A stretch of 64,000 bases of DNA from Streptomyces ruber (GCF_014648075.1 NZ_BMQK01000006.1:124001-188000), one strand, 5' to 3'. Counted from the stretch's first letter, positions 25,037-34,443 are shown. Notes: generated from the letters alone by a model not told the origin. Translations and numbers: made by a program.

Positions 25037-27847
25037 ATGGCACCCGCCCTCCCCAGAAGAGTCCTCCTCCAGGCCGCGCTGCTCGCCCCGGCGGCTCCCG
25101 CGCCGGCCCTGGCCGCGAGCGGCCGGGCGGCCGCCGCGCCCCTGCCGCCGGCCGCCCGGCCGCTCCGGCCGTTCGAGCTCGGCGAGGTGACGCTCGGCGA
25201 GGGGATCTTCGCCGCCAAGCGCGAGCTGATGCTGGAGTACGGCCGCGGGTACGACGTGGACCGGCTGCTCCAGGTGTTCCGCGCCAACGCCGGCCTCTCC
25301 ACGCGCGGCGCGGTGGCGCCCGGCGGCTGGGAGGGTCTGGACGGCGAGGCGAACGGCAACCTCCGCGGCCACTTCACCGGCCACTTCCTGACCATGCTCG
25401 CCCAGGCGTACGGCAGCACCGGCGAGCAGGTGTTCGCCGACCGGATCCGGTACATGGTCGGCGCGCTGGCCGAGGTGCGCGCCGCACTGCGGCAGGAGCC
25501 GGCCGTGCTCTCCGTCGCCGGGCGGTTCGGCACGGCGGCCGAGAACGTACGCGGTGCGTACCAGTACGTCGACCTGCCGCCGGCCGTGCTCGGCGGCGCC
25601 CCGGAGCTCACCCTCGCGGCCTGGGTGAGGCCCACGCACCACGGCGACTGGGCACGCGTCCTCGACTTCGGCGACGACACCACCCGGTACCTGTACCTGG
25701 CGGCCCGCGACGCCGACGGCGTACCGCGCTTCGCCCTCACCACGAGCGGCCCCGCGGGCGAACAGGGCCTGAACGGCACGGCCGCGCTGCCGCCCGACGA
25801 GTGGAGTCACCTCGCGGTCACGCTCGCCGGCGGCACCGGCACCCTCTACGTCAACGGCACCGCCGTCGCCCGCAACCCCGCGATGACCCTCGGCCCGGCC
25901 GACCTGGGCACCCCGGCGCACGCCTGGCTGGGCCGGTCGCACTTCGCCGCCGACCCCGTGTTCGCGGGCGCCTTCGACGCGTTCGACGCCTGGTCACGGG
26001 CGCTGACCGCCGACGAGGTGGCGTCCCTGCAGGGCGCGCCCGCCGCCGGATCGGCCGCGGGCCGCGGCGACCTCGCCTCGTACTCCTTCGGCGAGACCAC
26101 CGGTTCCGCCTTCGCGGACGCCTCCGGCCGCGGACTCACCGCGACCCTGCGCCGCACCTGGGGCGGGCCGAGCCACCCCGGGTTCCTGGCCGCCTACCCG
26201 GAGACCCAGTTCATCGAGCTGGAGTCGATGACCAGCGGCGACTACCACCGCGTCTGGGCTCCCTACTACACCGCGCACAAGATCCTGAAGGGGCTGCTGG
26301 ACGCGTACGTCTGCACGGACGACGACCGGGCCCTCGACCTCGCCTCCGGCCTGTGCGACTGGATGTACGCGCGGCTGTCGAAGCTGCCCGCCGCCACCCG
26401 CCAGCGGATGTGGGGCATCTTCTCCAGCGGGGAGTTCGGCGGCATCGTCGAGGCGGTCGTCGACCTGCACACGCTCACGGGCAGGCCCGAACACCTCGCG
26501 CTGGCCCGGCTCTTCGACCTCGACCGGCTCATCGACGCGTGCGCCGCGGACACCGACGTCCTCGACGGGCTCCACGCCAACCAGCACATACCGATCTTCA
26601 CCGGCCTGGTCCGGCTGTACGACGCGACGGGCGAGAGCCGCTACCTCACCGCCGCGAGGAACTTCTGGGGCATGGTCGTCCCGCACCGGATGTACGGCAT
26701 CGGCGGCACCAGCTCCACCGAGTTCTGGCGGGCCCGTGGCTCCATCGCCGGGACGATCGACGAGACCACCGCCGAGAGCTGCTGCGCGTACAACATGCTC
26801 AAGCTCAGCCGGATGCTGTTCCTCCACGAGCGGGACCCCGAGTACATGGACTACTACGAGCGGGCCCTGTTCAACCAGGTGCTCGGCTCCAAGCAGGACA
26901 GGGCCGACGCGGAGAAGCCGCTCGTCACCTACTTCATCGGCCTCACCCCCGGGCACGTGCGCGACTACACGCCCAAGCAGGGCACCACCTGCTGCGAGGG
27001 CACGGGCATGGAGAGCGCCACCAAGTACCAGGACTCCGTGTACTTCCGGGCCGCCGACGACAGCGCCCTCTACGTCAACCTCTACAGCCCGTCCACCGTG
27101 ACCTGGGAGGGCAAGGGCGTCACCGTCACCCAGACCACGGACTTCCCGCGCGAGCAGGGCACCACGCTCACCGTCGAAACCGCCGGAGGCCGCACCGCTT
27201 CCTTCGCGCTGAGACTGCGGGTGCCGTCCTGGGCGACGGACGGCTTCCGTGTGACGGTCAACGGGCGGCGCGCCGGCGGCACACCGGTTCCCGGCAGCTA
27301 CCTCACCGTGTCCCGGACCTGGCGCGCGGGCGACGAGGTGCGCGTCGACGCCCCCTTCCGCCTCCGGGTGGAGAAGGCGCCGGACGACCCCTCCCTGCAG
27401 GCCCTGTTCTACGGTCCGGTCAACCTGGTCGGCCGCGACGCCCGCACGGACCACCTCCGGGTCGGCCTCTACCGCAACGCGGCCCTGTCGGGCGACCTGC
27501 TGCCCACGCTCGCCCCCGTCCCCGGCGAGCCGCTGCACTTCACGCTGGACGGTGTCGAGTTCGCCCCCTTCCACGAGGGCACGGAGGACCCGACGCACGC
27601 CTACGTCCGCCGCTATGAGCCCGAGGTCGTGTTCGGCGGCACCGCCTCCGGGGTCGCCAACCCGGCGAAGTCCGACGGTACGACGCTCCTGGACGAGATC
27701 TGGGCCGGGGCGCCGTTCGCGGGCCGGGGCGCGCTGGTGGCGCGGGTGCGGTCGGCGGTGGCGGCGTGGGTGTCCGCGGGCCTGCTGTCCCGCGCCGACG
27801 GGCAGCGGGTGGTCGCCACGGCGCGGCGGGCCTCGTACACGGACTGA
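25037..27847 (+). CDS. Secreted GH127 beta-L-arabinofuranosidase-like enzyme with inserted LamG-like domain
   Basis: A 936-residue exported glycoside hydrolase. Residues 1-27 form a signal peptide (PRRVLLQAALLAP, possibly Tat). The GH127 catalytic barrel begins at about residue 45, is interrupted at about 155-380 by a concanavalin/LamG-like beta domain (LTLAAWVRPTHHGDWARVLDFG, WSHLAVTLAGG), then resumes. The metal/nucleophile residues known from GH127 are present: Glu580 and Cys582 in AESCC and the pair Cys652-Cys653 in TTCCEGTG. The expected role is release of beta-L-arabinofuranose or a related sugar from plant glycans outside the cell. The substrate is inference. Confidence 0.88.
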   Translation: MAPALPRRVLLQAALLAPAAPAPALAASGRAAAAPLPPAARPLRPFELGEVTLGEGIFAAKRELMLEYGRGYDVDRLLQVFRANAGLSTRGAVAPGGWEGLDGEANGNLRGHFTGHFLTMLAQAYGSTGEQVFADRIRYMVGALAEVRAALRQEPAVLSVAGRFGTAAENVRGAYQYVDLPPAVLGGAPELTLAAWVRPTHHGDWARVLDFGDDTTRYLYLAARDADGVPRFALTTSGPAGEQGLNGTAALPPDEWSHLAVTLAGGTGTLYVNGTAVARNPAMTLGPADLGTPAHAWLGRSHFAADPVFAGAFDAFDAWSRALTADEVASLQGAPAAGSAAGRGDLASYSFGETTGSAFADASGRGLTATLRRTWGGPSHPGFLAAYPETQFIELESMTSGDYHRVWAPYYTAHKILKGLLDAYVCTDDDRALDLASGLCDWMYARLSKLPAATRQRMWGIFSSGEFGGIVEAVVDLHTLTGRPEHLALARLFDLDRLIDACAADTDVLDGLHANQHIPIFTGLVRLYDATGESRYLTAARNFWGMVVPHRMYGIGGTSSTEFWRARGSIAGTIDETTAESCCAYNMLKLSRMLFLHERDPEYMDYYERALFNQVLGSKQDRADAEKPLVTYFIGLTPGHVRDYTPKQGTTCCEGTGMESATKYQDSVYFRAADDSALYVNLYSPSTVTWEGKGVTVTQTTDFPREQGTTLTVETAGGRTASFALRLRVPSWATDGFRVTVNGRRAGGTPVPGSYLTVSRTWRAGDEVRVDAPFRLRVEKAPDDPSLQALFYGPVNLVGRDARTDHLRVGLYRNAALSGDLLPTLAPVPGEPLHFTLDGVEFAPFHEGTEDPTHAYVRRYEPEVVFGGTASGVANPAKSDGTTLLDEIWAGAPFAGRGALVARVRSAVAAWVSAGLLSRADGQRVVATARRASYTD

Positions 27848-27894
27848 GCCCGGCCGGACGCGGCCCGCGCCGAGCGTTGTGTGCACTGTGCACG

Positions 27895-27920
27895 GATTTC
27901 TCTCCCGCACTCCGGGGTAC
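27895..27920 (+). promoter_or_regulatory. SigB-like promoter of the DUF6098 gene
   Basis: GATT, 16 bases, GGGTAC fits the GNNT-N14-16-GGGTAC/T pattern known for S. coelicolor SigB and lies 66 bp before the gene start. Confidence 0.5.
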
Positions 27921-27985
27921 TCGGGCGGCCGATCATGCCCGGACATGATCGGAAGGACCGGCAGCGAGTAGAGGAGGGGCGCTCG

Positions 27986-28438
27986 ATGGGCGTCAGGAAA
28001 GATCTCCCCGTCCTCGGTTCCCTGGGGGAACTGGGGGCCTTGGTACAGCGTCATTCCGACCTGTACGTGCGCTGGTCACGCGGCCCGAAGACGGATCTGT
28101 CCAGGGTGAGCAGCAAGGACGACCTCACCGGTGTCCGCATGCCGGGGCTGTCGGCCAATCCGCTCGGCGTGGAGCCGTGGTGGGAGGACCGGCCGGTCGA
28201 GCTGTGGGTGGCCAGGCGGCTGTACGACTACTGCCACCTGCCCCGGGAGAAGGGGCGGGACATCCGCCCCTGGGTGCTGCGCGGCCGGGAGGAGGGCCGC
28301 GGGCCCGACAACGAACCACTGGTCGCGGAGGTCGAGCCGGTCGCCTGGGTGGACGAGCGGGTGATCGAGGAGGCCAGGTCGGAGGTCCACCGGCAGGCGG
28401 GCAGGTGGGGGCCGCTGCGCCGGAACGACGAACGGTGA
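27986..28438 (+). CDS. DUF6098-type protein of unknown function
   Basis: A 150-residue cytoplasmic protein with GAGGAGGGG before its ATG. It has an N-terminal LGSLGELGALVQRHSDLYVRWS stretch and an acidic/basic C-terminal helix (DERVIEEARSEVHRQAGRW). I recognise the pattern from actinobacterial stress-associated proteins assigned DUF6098, but its function is not known. It precedes the catalase gene, and both carry a SigB-like promoter. Confidence 0.75.
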   Translation: MGVRKDLPVLGSLGELGALVQRHSDLYVRWSRGPKTDLSRVSSKDDLTGVRMPGLSANPLGVEPWWEDRPVELWVARRLYDYCHLPREKGRDIRPWVLRGREEGRGPDNEPLVAEVEPVAWVDERVIEEARSEVHRQAGRWGPLRRNDER

Positions 28439-28447
28439 GCGGCACAT

Positions 28448-28472
28448 GGTTCGACCGGCGGAACGGGGGTAC
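28448..28472 (+). promoter_or_regulatory. SigB-like promoter of the catalase gene
   Basis: GGTT, 15 bases, GGGTAC matches the SigB consensus form; the catalase ATG is 130 bp downstream. Confidence 0.5.
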
Positions 28473-28601
28473 CCAGGGCCCGCAGACGACACGGCGAGAT
28501 CACCCGAACCCGGCTGGTCACGCCCAGTTCCGACCGTGGGCGCAGCATGCCGGGTCCCTCCGCGTGCCGGCGAGCGCCCCCGACCGACGCGTGGGAGTGC
28601 G

Positions 28602-30863
28602 ATGACTGAGAAGAACCCCGTCAAGGCCATGGCCGAGAAGGCCGTCGACGCCCTGCGCGGCGAGGGCCCGGCGGACGGCGTCCCCGGGGTACCGAACAGC
28701 GAACCGCCCACGGTGGCGGAGCCGACCGAGCCGCGGGAACCGCTGCCGCCCAAGCCCGACCAGGGCGCGCCCGCCACGGGGACCGCGACCGGCCGGCAGA
28801 CCGGGGCTCCGCCGACCGTCCGCGCCCAGGACGGGGCGTACCTGACGACCTCCACGGGCACCCGGCTGTACGACACCGACCACTCCCTCAAGGCCGGCCC
28901 CCGCGGTCCGGTGCTGCTCCAGGACCACCACCTGCGGGAGAAGATCACCCACTTCGACCACGAGCGCATCCCGGAGCGGGTGGTGCACGCGCGCGGCGCG
29001 GGCGCCCACGGCGTCTTCGTGGGCTACGGCACCGCGTCGAACGTCTGCAAGGCCGCCCTGTTCGGCAAGGACGTCGAGACCCCGGTGTTCACGCGGTTCT
29101 CGACGGTCCTCGGCTCACGCGGCTCGATGGACACCGCGCGCGACACCCGCGGCTTCGCGACGAAGTTCTACACCACCGAGGGCGTCTGGGACCTGGTCGC
29201 CAACAACATCCCGGTCTTCTTCATCCAGGACGGCATCAAGTTCCCCGACGTCATCCACGCGGGCAAGCCGCACCCGGACCGCGAGATCCCGCAGGCGCAG
29301 AGCGCCCACGACACCTTCTGGGACTTCGTCTCCCTGCACACCGAGGCCACCCACCACACGCTGTGGAACATGTCGGACCGCGGCATCCCGCGCTCGTACC
29401 GCATGATGGAGGGCTTCGGCGTCCACACCTGGCGGCTGCAGAACGCGGCGGGCGAGACCACGCTGGCGAAGTTCCACTGGAAGCCCAAGCTCGGCGTGCA
29501 CTCCCTGACCTGGGAGGAGGCGCAGATCACCGGTGGTGTCGACCCCGACTTCCACCGCCGTGACCTCTACGACGCCATCGAGTCCGGCGCGTACCCGAGC
29601 TGGGAGCTGGGCATCCAGGTCTTCCCGGACACCCCGGAGCAGACCTTCGAGGGCATCGACCTGCTGGACTCCACGAAGATCGTCCCGGAGGAGCTGGCGC
29701 CCGTCCAGCCCATCGGCCTGCTGACGCTGAACGCCAACCCCACCAACTTCTTCGCCGAGACGGAGCAGGTCGCCTTCCACGTCGGCCACCTCGTCCCCGG
29801 TATCGACGTCACCGACGACCCGCTGCTGGCCGGCCGTCTCTTCTCCTACGTCGACACCCAGCTCAGCCGCCTCGGCGGGCCGAACTTCAACCAGATACCG
29901 ATCAACCGTACGCACGCTCCGGTCAACGACATGCTGCGCGACGGCTTCCACCAGCACGCCGACCACACCGGGGTGGCGCCCTACAAGCCCAACTCCCTCG
30001 ACGGCGGCTGCCCGTTCTTCGCCGGCGCGGACACCTCCGCCTTCGTCGAGACCCCGGTGGAGGTGCCCGCCGCGAGCAAGGTGCGCGAGGCCCCCCTCTC
30101 GTACTCCGACCACTTCAGCCAGCCGCGGCAGTTCTGGCTGAGCATGACGCCGGTCGAGCGCGAGCACATCATCCACGCGTACACCTTCGAACTGGGCAAG
30201 TGCTACGAGCAGGCCGTCAAGGAGCGGACGCTGCAGACGCTGGCCAACATCGACCCGGAGCTGTGCGGGCAGGTGGCCGCCGGGCTCGGCCTGCCGGCCC
30301 CGGAGCCGACGGTGCCGCTCGCGGACGTACAGCCCTCCCCCGCCCTCTCCCAGCTGGGCCGCACCTGGCCGCTGGACGGCCGGCTGATCGGCATCGTCGT
30401 CGGCGAGGGGGGCGACCTGGAGGGCGTGCGCGCCGTGCGGGACGCCGTGCTGACCGCCGGCATGGTGCCCCTGGTGGTCGCTCCGGCGGGCGGGGAGCTC
30501 GGCGCGGGCCTCACCGCGCAGCGCACCTACGCCACGGCCCGTTCGGTCGAGTTCGACGCCGTCCTGGTGGCGGGCACGCCCGGTCTCGGCTCCGACGCGT
30601 ACGGCGCGCGCGACGCGAAGGCGGGCGAGCCGGGCGCCGGCGCGGTGACGGACCCGCGGGTGCTGCTGTTGCTGTCGGAGGCGTTCCGGCACGGCAAGGC
30701 GATCGGCGGCTGGGGCGGCGTCGAGCCGGTCCTGCAGGCCGCGGGCATCGCCCCGGGCGCGCCGGGCGTGGTCGACGCCGACAGCGCCACCGGCGCGCTG
30801 CGCGAGGTCACCGACCTAATGGGCGCGCACCGGGTCTGGGAGCGGTTCGCTCCGCGGGTGTGA
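28602..30863 (+). CDS. katE: Large-subunit monofunctional catalase (HPII/KatE type)
   Basis: A 753-residue heme catalase, the same length as E. coli HPII. His129 (ERVVHARGAGAHG), Asn202 (VANNIPVFFIQDG) and the proximal Tyr416 (RLFSYVDTQLSRLG) fall one position from the HPII active-site residues. A C-terminal DJ-1/GATase-like domain (LIGIVVGEGGDLEGVRAVRD) completes clade 2 architecture. A Gly/Pro-rich N-terminal arm of about 75 residues supports tetramer formation. In S. coelicolor the equivalent catB is controlled by SigB in osmotic stress and development; the promoter here agrees. Confidence 0.96.
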   Translation: MTEKNPVKAMAEKAVDALRGEGPADGVPGVPNSEPPTVAEPTEPREPLPPKPDQGAPATGTATGRQTGAPPTVRAQDGAYLTTSTGTRLYDTDHSLKAGPRGPVLLQDHHLREKITHFDHERIPERVVHARGAGAHGVFVGYGTASNVCKAALFGKDVETPVFTRFSTVLGSRGSMDTARDTRGFATKFYTTEGVWDLVANNIPVFFIQDGIKFPDVIHAGKPHPDREIPQAQSAHDTFWDFVSLHTEATHHTLWNMSDRGIPRSYRMMEGFGVHTWRLQNAAGETTLAKFHWKPKLGVHSLTWEEAQITGGVDPDFHRRDLYDAIESGAYPSWELGIQVFPDTPEQTFEGIDLLDSTKIVPEELAPVQPIGLLTLNANPTNFFAETEQVAFHVGHLVPGIDVTDDPLLAGRLFSYVDTQLSRLGGPNFNQIPINRTHAPVNDMLRDGFHQHADHTGVAPYKPNSLDGGCPFFAGADTSAFVETPVEVPAASKVREAPLSYSDHFSQPRQFWLSMTPVEREHIIHAYTFELGKCYEQAVKERTLQTLANIDPELCGQVAAGLGLPAPEPTVPLADVQPSPALSQLGRTWPLDGRLIGIVVGEGGDLEGVRAVRDAVLTAGMVPLVVAPAGGELGAGLTAQRTYATARSVEFDAVLVAGTPGLGSDAYGARDAKAGEPGAGAVTDPRVLLLLSEAFRHGKAIGGWGGVEPVLQAAGIAPGAPGVVDADSATGALREVTDLMGAHRVWERFAPRV

Positions 30864-30872
30864 GCCTCGGTG

Positions 30873-30911
30873 TCGCGGTGCGGGCGGCCGGTTCTGCCGC
30901 CCGCACCGCGA
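30873..30911 (+). terminator. Catalase terminator
   Basis: A perfect 16-bp stem (TCGCGGTGCGGGCGGC and complement) with a 7-nt loop starts 10 bp after the catalase stop. Confidence 0.85.
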
Positions 30912-30969
30912 CATCGCGCGGAGGGACCGACATCGCGCGGGGCACGCGTTCACGCGGAGGACGTACGAG

Positions 30970-31007
30970 AGAGCCGGAGAGGCGGCCACACCCGCCTCTC
31001 CGGCTCT
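30970..31007. terminator. Second hairpin, terminator of the small minus-strand gene
   Basis: A perfect 16-bp stem (AGAGCCGGAGAGGCGG and complement) with a CCACAC loop. It lies 35 bp beyond the stop of the small gene at 31042 and also backs up the catalase terminator. Confidence 0.8.
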
Positions 31008-31041
31008 TCCTCCGCCCCTCGTGGCCGGTCCGGCCGGCCGC

Positions 31042-31221
31042 TCAGTCCTCGCCGCGGACGATGTGCGCCTCCGGCCCCGTCTGCGGTGCCGAAGGTGCGG
31101 TGTCCTCGGTGTCCAGGGCGGGAACGCAGGTCCGTACGGACGCGCCCCGCAGCTGGCGGGCGAGCGCCCACCCCGTCTCGGGCCGGCCTTCGACTGGTCT
31201 CTCGGTCGTGTGCGCGGTCAC
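31042..31221 (-). CDS. Small protein of unknown function (59 aa)
   Basis: A GTG-started reading frame with a strong AGAAGGAAG ribosome site nine or so bases upstream and a good terminator downstream. The protein is hydrophilic, has one Cys (TCVPALDTED) and ends AHIVRGED; no signal or membrane segment. It resembles no family I know. It is convergent with the catalase gene and divergent from the LLM oxidoreductase gene. Confidence 0.5.
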   Translation of the reverse strand: MTAHTTERPVEGRPETGWALARQLRGASVRTCVPALDTEDTAPSAPQTGPEAHIVRGED

Positions 31222-31324
31222 GGGACTTCCACTTCCTTCTGCTGTGGTGACTACCCGGCCGGGTCCCCGGGGAGCGCCTCGGCAAACCCGGGAATGACCA
31301 GGGCACGGGAACGTTGAGACAGAT

Positions 31325-32332
31325 GTGAGCTCACGTGTCGCGCGGATCCGCTTCTCCGTCCTCGACCGCTCCCGCATCCGTGAGGGACAGGATGCCGGGC
31401 AGGCGCTGCGGGACACCGTACGGCTGGCCCGGGAGTGGGAGCGGCTGGGCTTCCACCGGGTCTGGGTCGCGGAGCACCACGGCGTGCCCGGTGTCGCCGG
31501 TTCCGCCCCGACCGTGCTGGCCGCGGCCGTCGCGTCGGCCACGCGCCGCATCCGGGTCGGCACCGGCGGGGTGATGCTGCCGAACCACCGGCCCCTGGTG
31601 GTGGCCGAGCAGTTCGGGGTGCTGGAGTCCCTCTTCCCGGGGCGCGTCGACATGGGTCTGGGCCGCTCCGTCGGGTTCACCGACGGGGTGCGCCGGGCCC
31701 TCGGACGCGACAAGGACGACGCCGAGGACTTCGCCGGGCAGCTGGAGGAGCTGCTCGGCTGGTTCCGCGGCACCTCCCCGACGGGGGTGCGCGCCCGGCC
31801 CGCGGAGGGCCTGACCGTGCCGCCGTTCGTGCTGGCCATGGGCGAGGGGGCGACGATCGCCGCCCGCGCGGGTCTGCCCATGGTCATCGGCGATCTGCGC
31901 GACCGGGACAGGATGCGGCGGGGCATCGACCGGTACCGTGCGGAGTTCCGTCCGTCGGTCTGGGCGGCCGAGCCGTACGTCGTCGTCTCCGGCACGGTCG
32001 CGGTGGCGGACACCGAGCGGGCGGCGCACCGTCTGCTGCTGCCGGAGGCCTGGTCCATGGCGCACGCCCGGACGCGGGGGACGTTCCCGCCGCTTCCGTC
32101 CGCCGAACGCGTCGAGGCGCTGACGGCGACGATGACGGAGAAGGAGCGCGGCTTCTTCGAGTCGGGTCTCGCGGGTCACATCGCGGGTACGGAGGAGCAG
32201 GTCGCCGACGGCCTCGACACCTTGCTGAAAGAGACGGGCGCCCAGGAGGTCCTGGTCACGACCAGCACGTACGACCAGGACGCCCTGCTCGACTCGTACC
32301 GCCGGCTGGCCCGGATCGCCGGGCTGGGCTGA
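31325..32332 (+). CDS. LLM-class flavin-dependent oxidoreductase
   Basis: A 335-residue luciferase-like monooxygenase (TIM barrel). The N-terminal VWVAEHHGVPGVAGSAP, the strand RRIRVGTGGVMLPNH and RVDMGLGRSVG are family marks. Such enzymes use F420 or FMNH2; the substrate is unknown. The GTG start lies inside a GTGAGCTCAC palindrome. Confidence 0.9.
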   Translation: MSSRVARIRFSVLDRSRIREGQDAGQALRDTVRLAREWERLGFHRVWVAEHHGVPGVAGSAPTVLAAAVASATRRIRVGTGGVMLPNHRPLVVAEQFGVLESLFPGRVDMGLGRSVGFTDGVRRALGRDKDDAEDFAGQLEELLGWFRGTSPTGVRARPAEGLTVPPFVLAMGEGATIAARAGLPMVIGDLRDRDRMRRGIDRYRAEFRPSVWAAEPYVVVSGTVAVADTERAAHRLLLPEAWSMAHARTRGTFPPLPSAERVEALTATMTEKERGFFESGLAGHIAGTEEQVADGLDTLLKETGAQEVLVTTSTYDQDALLDSYRRLARIAGLG

Positions 32333-32439
32333 GCCACCGCCCGGCAGCCGGCACGGAGGCGTCTCCGCCGCGCCGGACCCGTACCGGCGACGGCCCCGGG
32401 GCCACCGGCCCCAGGCAGACCGCCGCCCGGCAACCGCCG

Positions 32440-33405
32440 TCAAGGGTGTGTATCCGCCACCCCCGTGCCGTCGCCCCGCACGGCCTCCTCGGCCAGCCGG
32501 GCCAGGGTCCGCCGGTCCGGTGCCGTGCCGTGCCGGAGTACCGGCAGCACCCGTACCTCGGCGGTCAGGCGGCGTGCCGACGCGACCCGCCACAGGGAGG
32601 CGAGCAGGGTGTCGTCGCCCACGAACGCCGGGGCCGTGCTCACACCCGCGTGCCCGGCGAGCCGGTAGCGGAGGCGTACGGGCTGTACGGGTACGGAGGC
32701 GTCCAGCGCGGCCTGGAAGGCCGCCCGCCGGAAACGCCCCCGGGCGCGCCCGCACCAGGTGCTGCCCTCGGGGAAGACGGTGACCGCCCCGCCCGCGCGG
32801 AGGACGTCCGCGATCCGCGCCACCGTGCCGGGGAGCGCGCGCAGCCGGTCGCGGTCGATGAAGAGCGTCCCGGCCCGTGCGGCGAGCGGGCCCGCCACGG
32901 GCCAGTGTCGCACCTCCGTCTTGGCCAGCATGCGGGCCGGCCGGACGGCGGCGAGGAGGGGGACGTCGAGCCAGGAGACGTGGTTCGCCACCAGCAGCAG
33001 CCCGCCCGGTGGCCGCGGGGCCGCCCCCGTCGTACGCACCCGCACGCCCAGGGCCCGTACGAGGGCCCGGCACCAGGCCCGTACCGCCCGGTCCCGCGCC
33101 GACTGCGGCAGCCGCCCGGCCGGCGTGAGCAGCGCGAGCGCCACGATCCCGGCCACGAGCAGGACCGCCGCGGCCGCGAGCCGCATGACGGCCCGCACGG
33201 GTCCGGCGTGCGTCCCGGCGGACCGCACGCAGTCCTGCGGCGTGCAGGGAGCGGACGGCAGCCAGGCGCTGGTGACCGCCCGCGGCACCGCGGCCGCAAC
33301 CGGGGCCGGGGCCGCGACGGGGACCGGTGCCGGTGCGGTGCCCGCGAGCAGGGCCGCCGCCCCCGGCACCGGGCCGGCGCCGGTCACGCCGGTCGCGCCG
33401 TTCAC
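32440..33405 (-). CDS. olsA: 1-acyl-sn-glycerol-3-phosphate-type acyltransferase, likely OlsA
   Basis: A 321-residue PlsC-family acyltransferase. An N-terminal Ala/Pro-rich stretch is followed by a membrane helix (VMRLAAAAVLLVAGIVALAL), then NHVSWLD (HX4D catalytic pair) and VFPEGSTW. Its GTG start overlaps the stop of the olsB-like gene (GTGA), so the two are translationally coupled. In ornithine-lipid synthesis OlsA adds the second acyl chain to lyso-ornithine lipid; the pairing with olsB supports that role over ordinary phosphatidate synthesis. The first 60 residues are low-complexity. Confidence 0.82.
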   Translation of the reverse strand: MNGATGVTGAGPVPGAAALLAGTAPAPVPVAAPAPVAAAVPRAVTSAWLPSAPCTPQDCVRSAGTHAGPVRAVMRLAAAAVLLVAGIVALALLTPAGRLPQSARDRAVRAWCRALVRALGVRVRTTGAAPRPPGGLLLVANHVSWLDVPLLAAVRPARMLAKTEVRHWPVAGPLAARAGTLFIDRDRLRALPGTVARIADVLRAGGAVTVFPEGSTWCGRARGRFRRAAFQAALDASVPVQPVRLRYRLAGHAGVSTAPAFVGDDTLLASLWRVASARRLTAEVRVLPVLRHGTAPDRRTLARLAEEAVRGDGTGVADTHP

Positions 33406-34226
33406 GCCGGTACGAGCGACAGGAAGTGCCGCAGGTAGCGCGCGTCGACACGGCGCATCGACAGCAGGACGAACAGGTCGGCGACGCCGAAGTCGGGGTC
33501 GTGCGCCGGGGGCGAGCAGACGTACGCGCCGAGTCGGAGGTAGCCGCGCAGCAGCGCCGGCAGTTCGGTGCGCTCCGGCCGGGGCACGCCGTCGGCGTTC
33601 CAGGGCAGCAGCGGCCGTACCCGGTACTCCTCCGGCGCCAGGTGCTTCTTCTGTACGCGGTCCCAGGTGCCCGCGGCCACGACGCCGCCGTCGGCCAGCG
33701 GGATCGAGCAGCAGCCGGCCAGCCACTCGTGGCCGCGGTCGACCATGTAGCGGGCGATGCCGGCCCAGATCAGGCCGATGACCGCGCCGTCCCGGTGGCC
33801 GGGGTGGACACAGGACCGTCCGACCTCGACGAGGCCCGGGCGGAGGGCGTCGAGCGGGGCGAGGTCGAACTCGCTCTCCGAGTACAGGCGGCCCGCGACC
33901 GCGGCGCGCTCGGGCGGCAGCAGCCGGTAGGTGCCGACGACCTGGCCGTCGGTGGTGTCCTTCACCAGCAGGTGGTCGCAGTAGGCGTCGAAGGCGTCGA
34001 TGTCGTGGCCCGGCGACGGGGTGGACAGCAGGGCGCCCATCTCACCGGCGAACACGTCGTGGCGCAGCCGCTGCGCGGCCCGGACGTCGGCCTCGTCGCG
34101 GGCGAGGGTGACGGTGTACCGGGGGGTGCCGGGGGACGTGGGGGACGTGGCCCGGGCGGGCACGGGGATCCGGCGGACGCCGGATGCGGACTTCGGGGAT
34201 GCGTCGAGTGCGGGAACGCCGGTCAT
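33402..34226 (-). CDS. olsB: Ornithine N-acyltransferase-like protein (OlsB)
   Basis: A 274-residue GNAT-fold acyltransferase of the hemolysin-like/OlsB group. Family segments are RLRHDVFAGEMGA, DAYCDHLLVKD, VGTYRLLPPE and VEVGRSCVHPGHRDGAVI. OlsB makes the 3-hydroxyacyl amide of ornithine, giving a phosphorus-free membrane lipid. ATG at 34226 has GAGAG before it. Olsb-olsA pairs next to an sdh operon are, from memory, also found in S. coelicolor. Confidence 0.85.
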   Translation of the reverse strand: MTGVPALDASPKSASGVRRIPVPARATSPTSPGTPRYTVTLARDEADVRAAQRLRHDVFAGEMGALLSTPSPGHDIDAFDAYCDHLLVKDTTDGQVVGTYRLLPPERAAVAGRLYSESEFDLAPLDALRPGLVEVGRSCVHPGHRDGAVIGLIWAGIARYMVDRGHEWLAGCCSIPLADGGVVAAGTWDRVQKKHLAPEEYRVRPLLPWNADGVPRPERTELPALLRGYLRLGAYVCSPPAHDPDFGVADLFVLLSMRRVDARYLRHFLSLVPA

Positions 34227-34410
34227 GGCTCTCTCCTGGTCGCGGCCGGTGTCGGCGGTGCGTCGGCGGACCGGGGACGAGCGGCGCGGTCCGCCGCTCC
34301 AGTTCTCCCGACGCCGGCTGACCTCGGCGTGACGCATGACAAGAGCCCGGATGTGCGGTTGTTGAATGCCCGGGGCGGGGACACGCCGGGGATGCCCCGG
34401 GAAACGCTGA

Positions 34411-34443
34411 CGGGACCGGGAAAGAGCACCACTCCCGGTCCCG
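34411..34443 (-). terminator. Terminator of the sdh operon
   Basis: An 11-bp stem CGGGACCGGGA/TCCCGGTCCCG with an 11-nt loop, about 45 bp past the sdhB stop. Confidence 0.7.

Noticed and set aside
31325..31334. GTGAGCTCAC palindrome at the LLM oxidoreductase start as an operator
   Set aside because: Ten bases only and overlapping the start codon; too weak without more copies.
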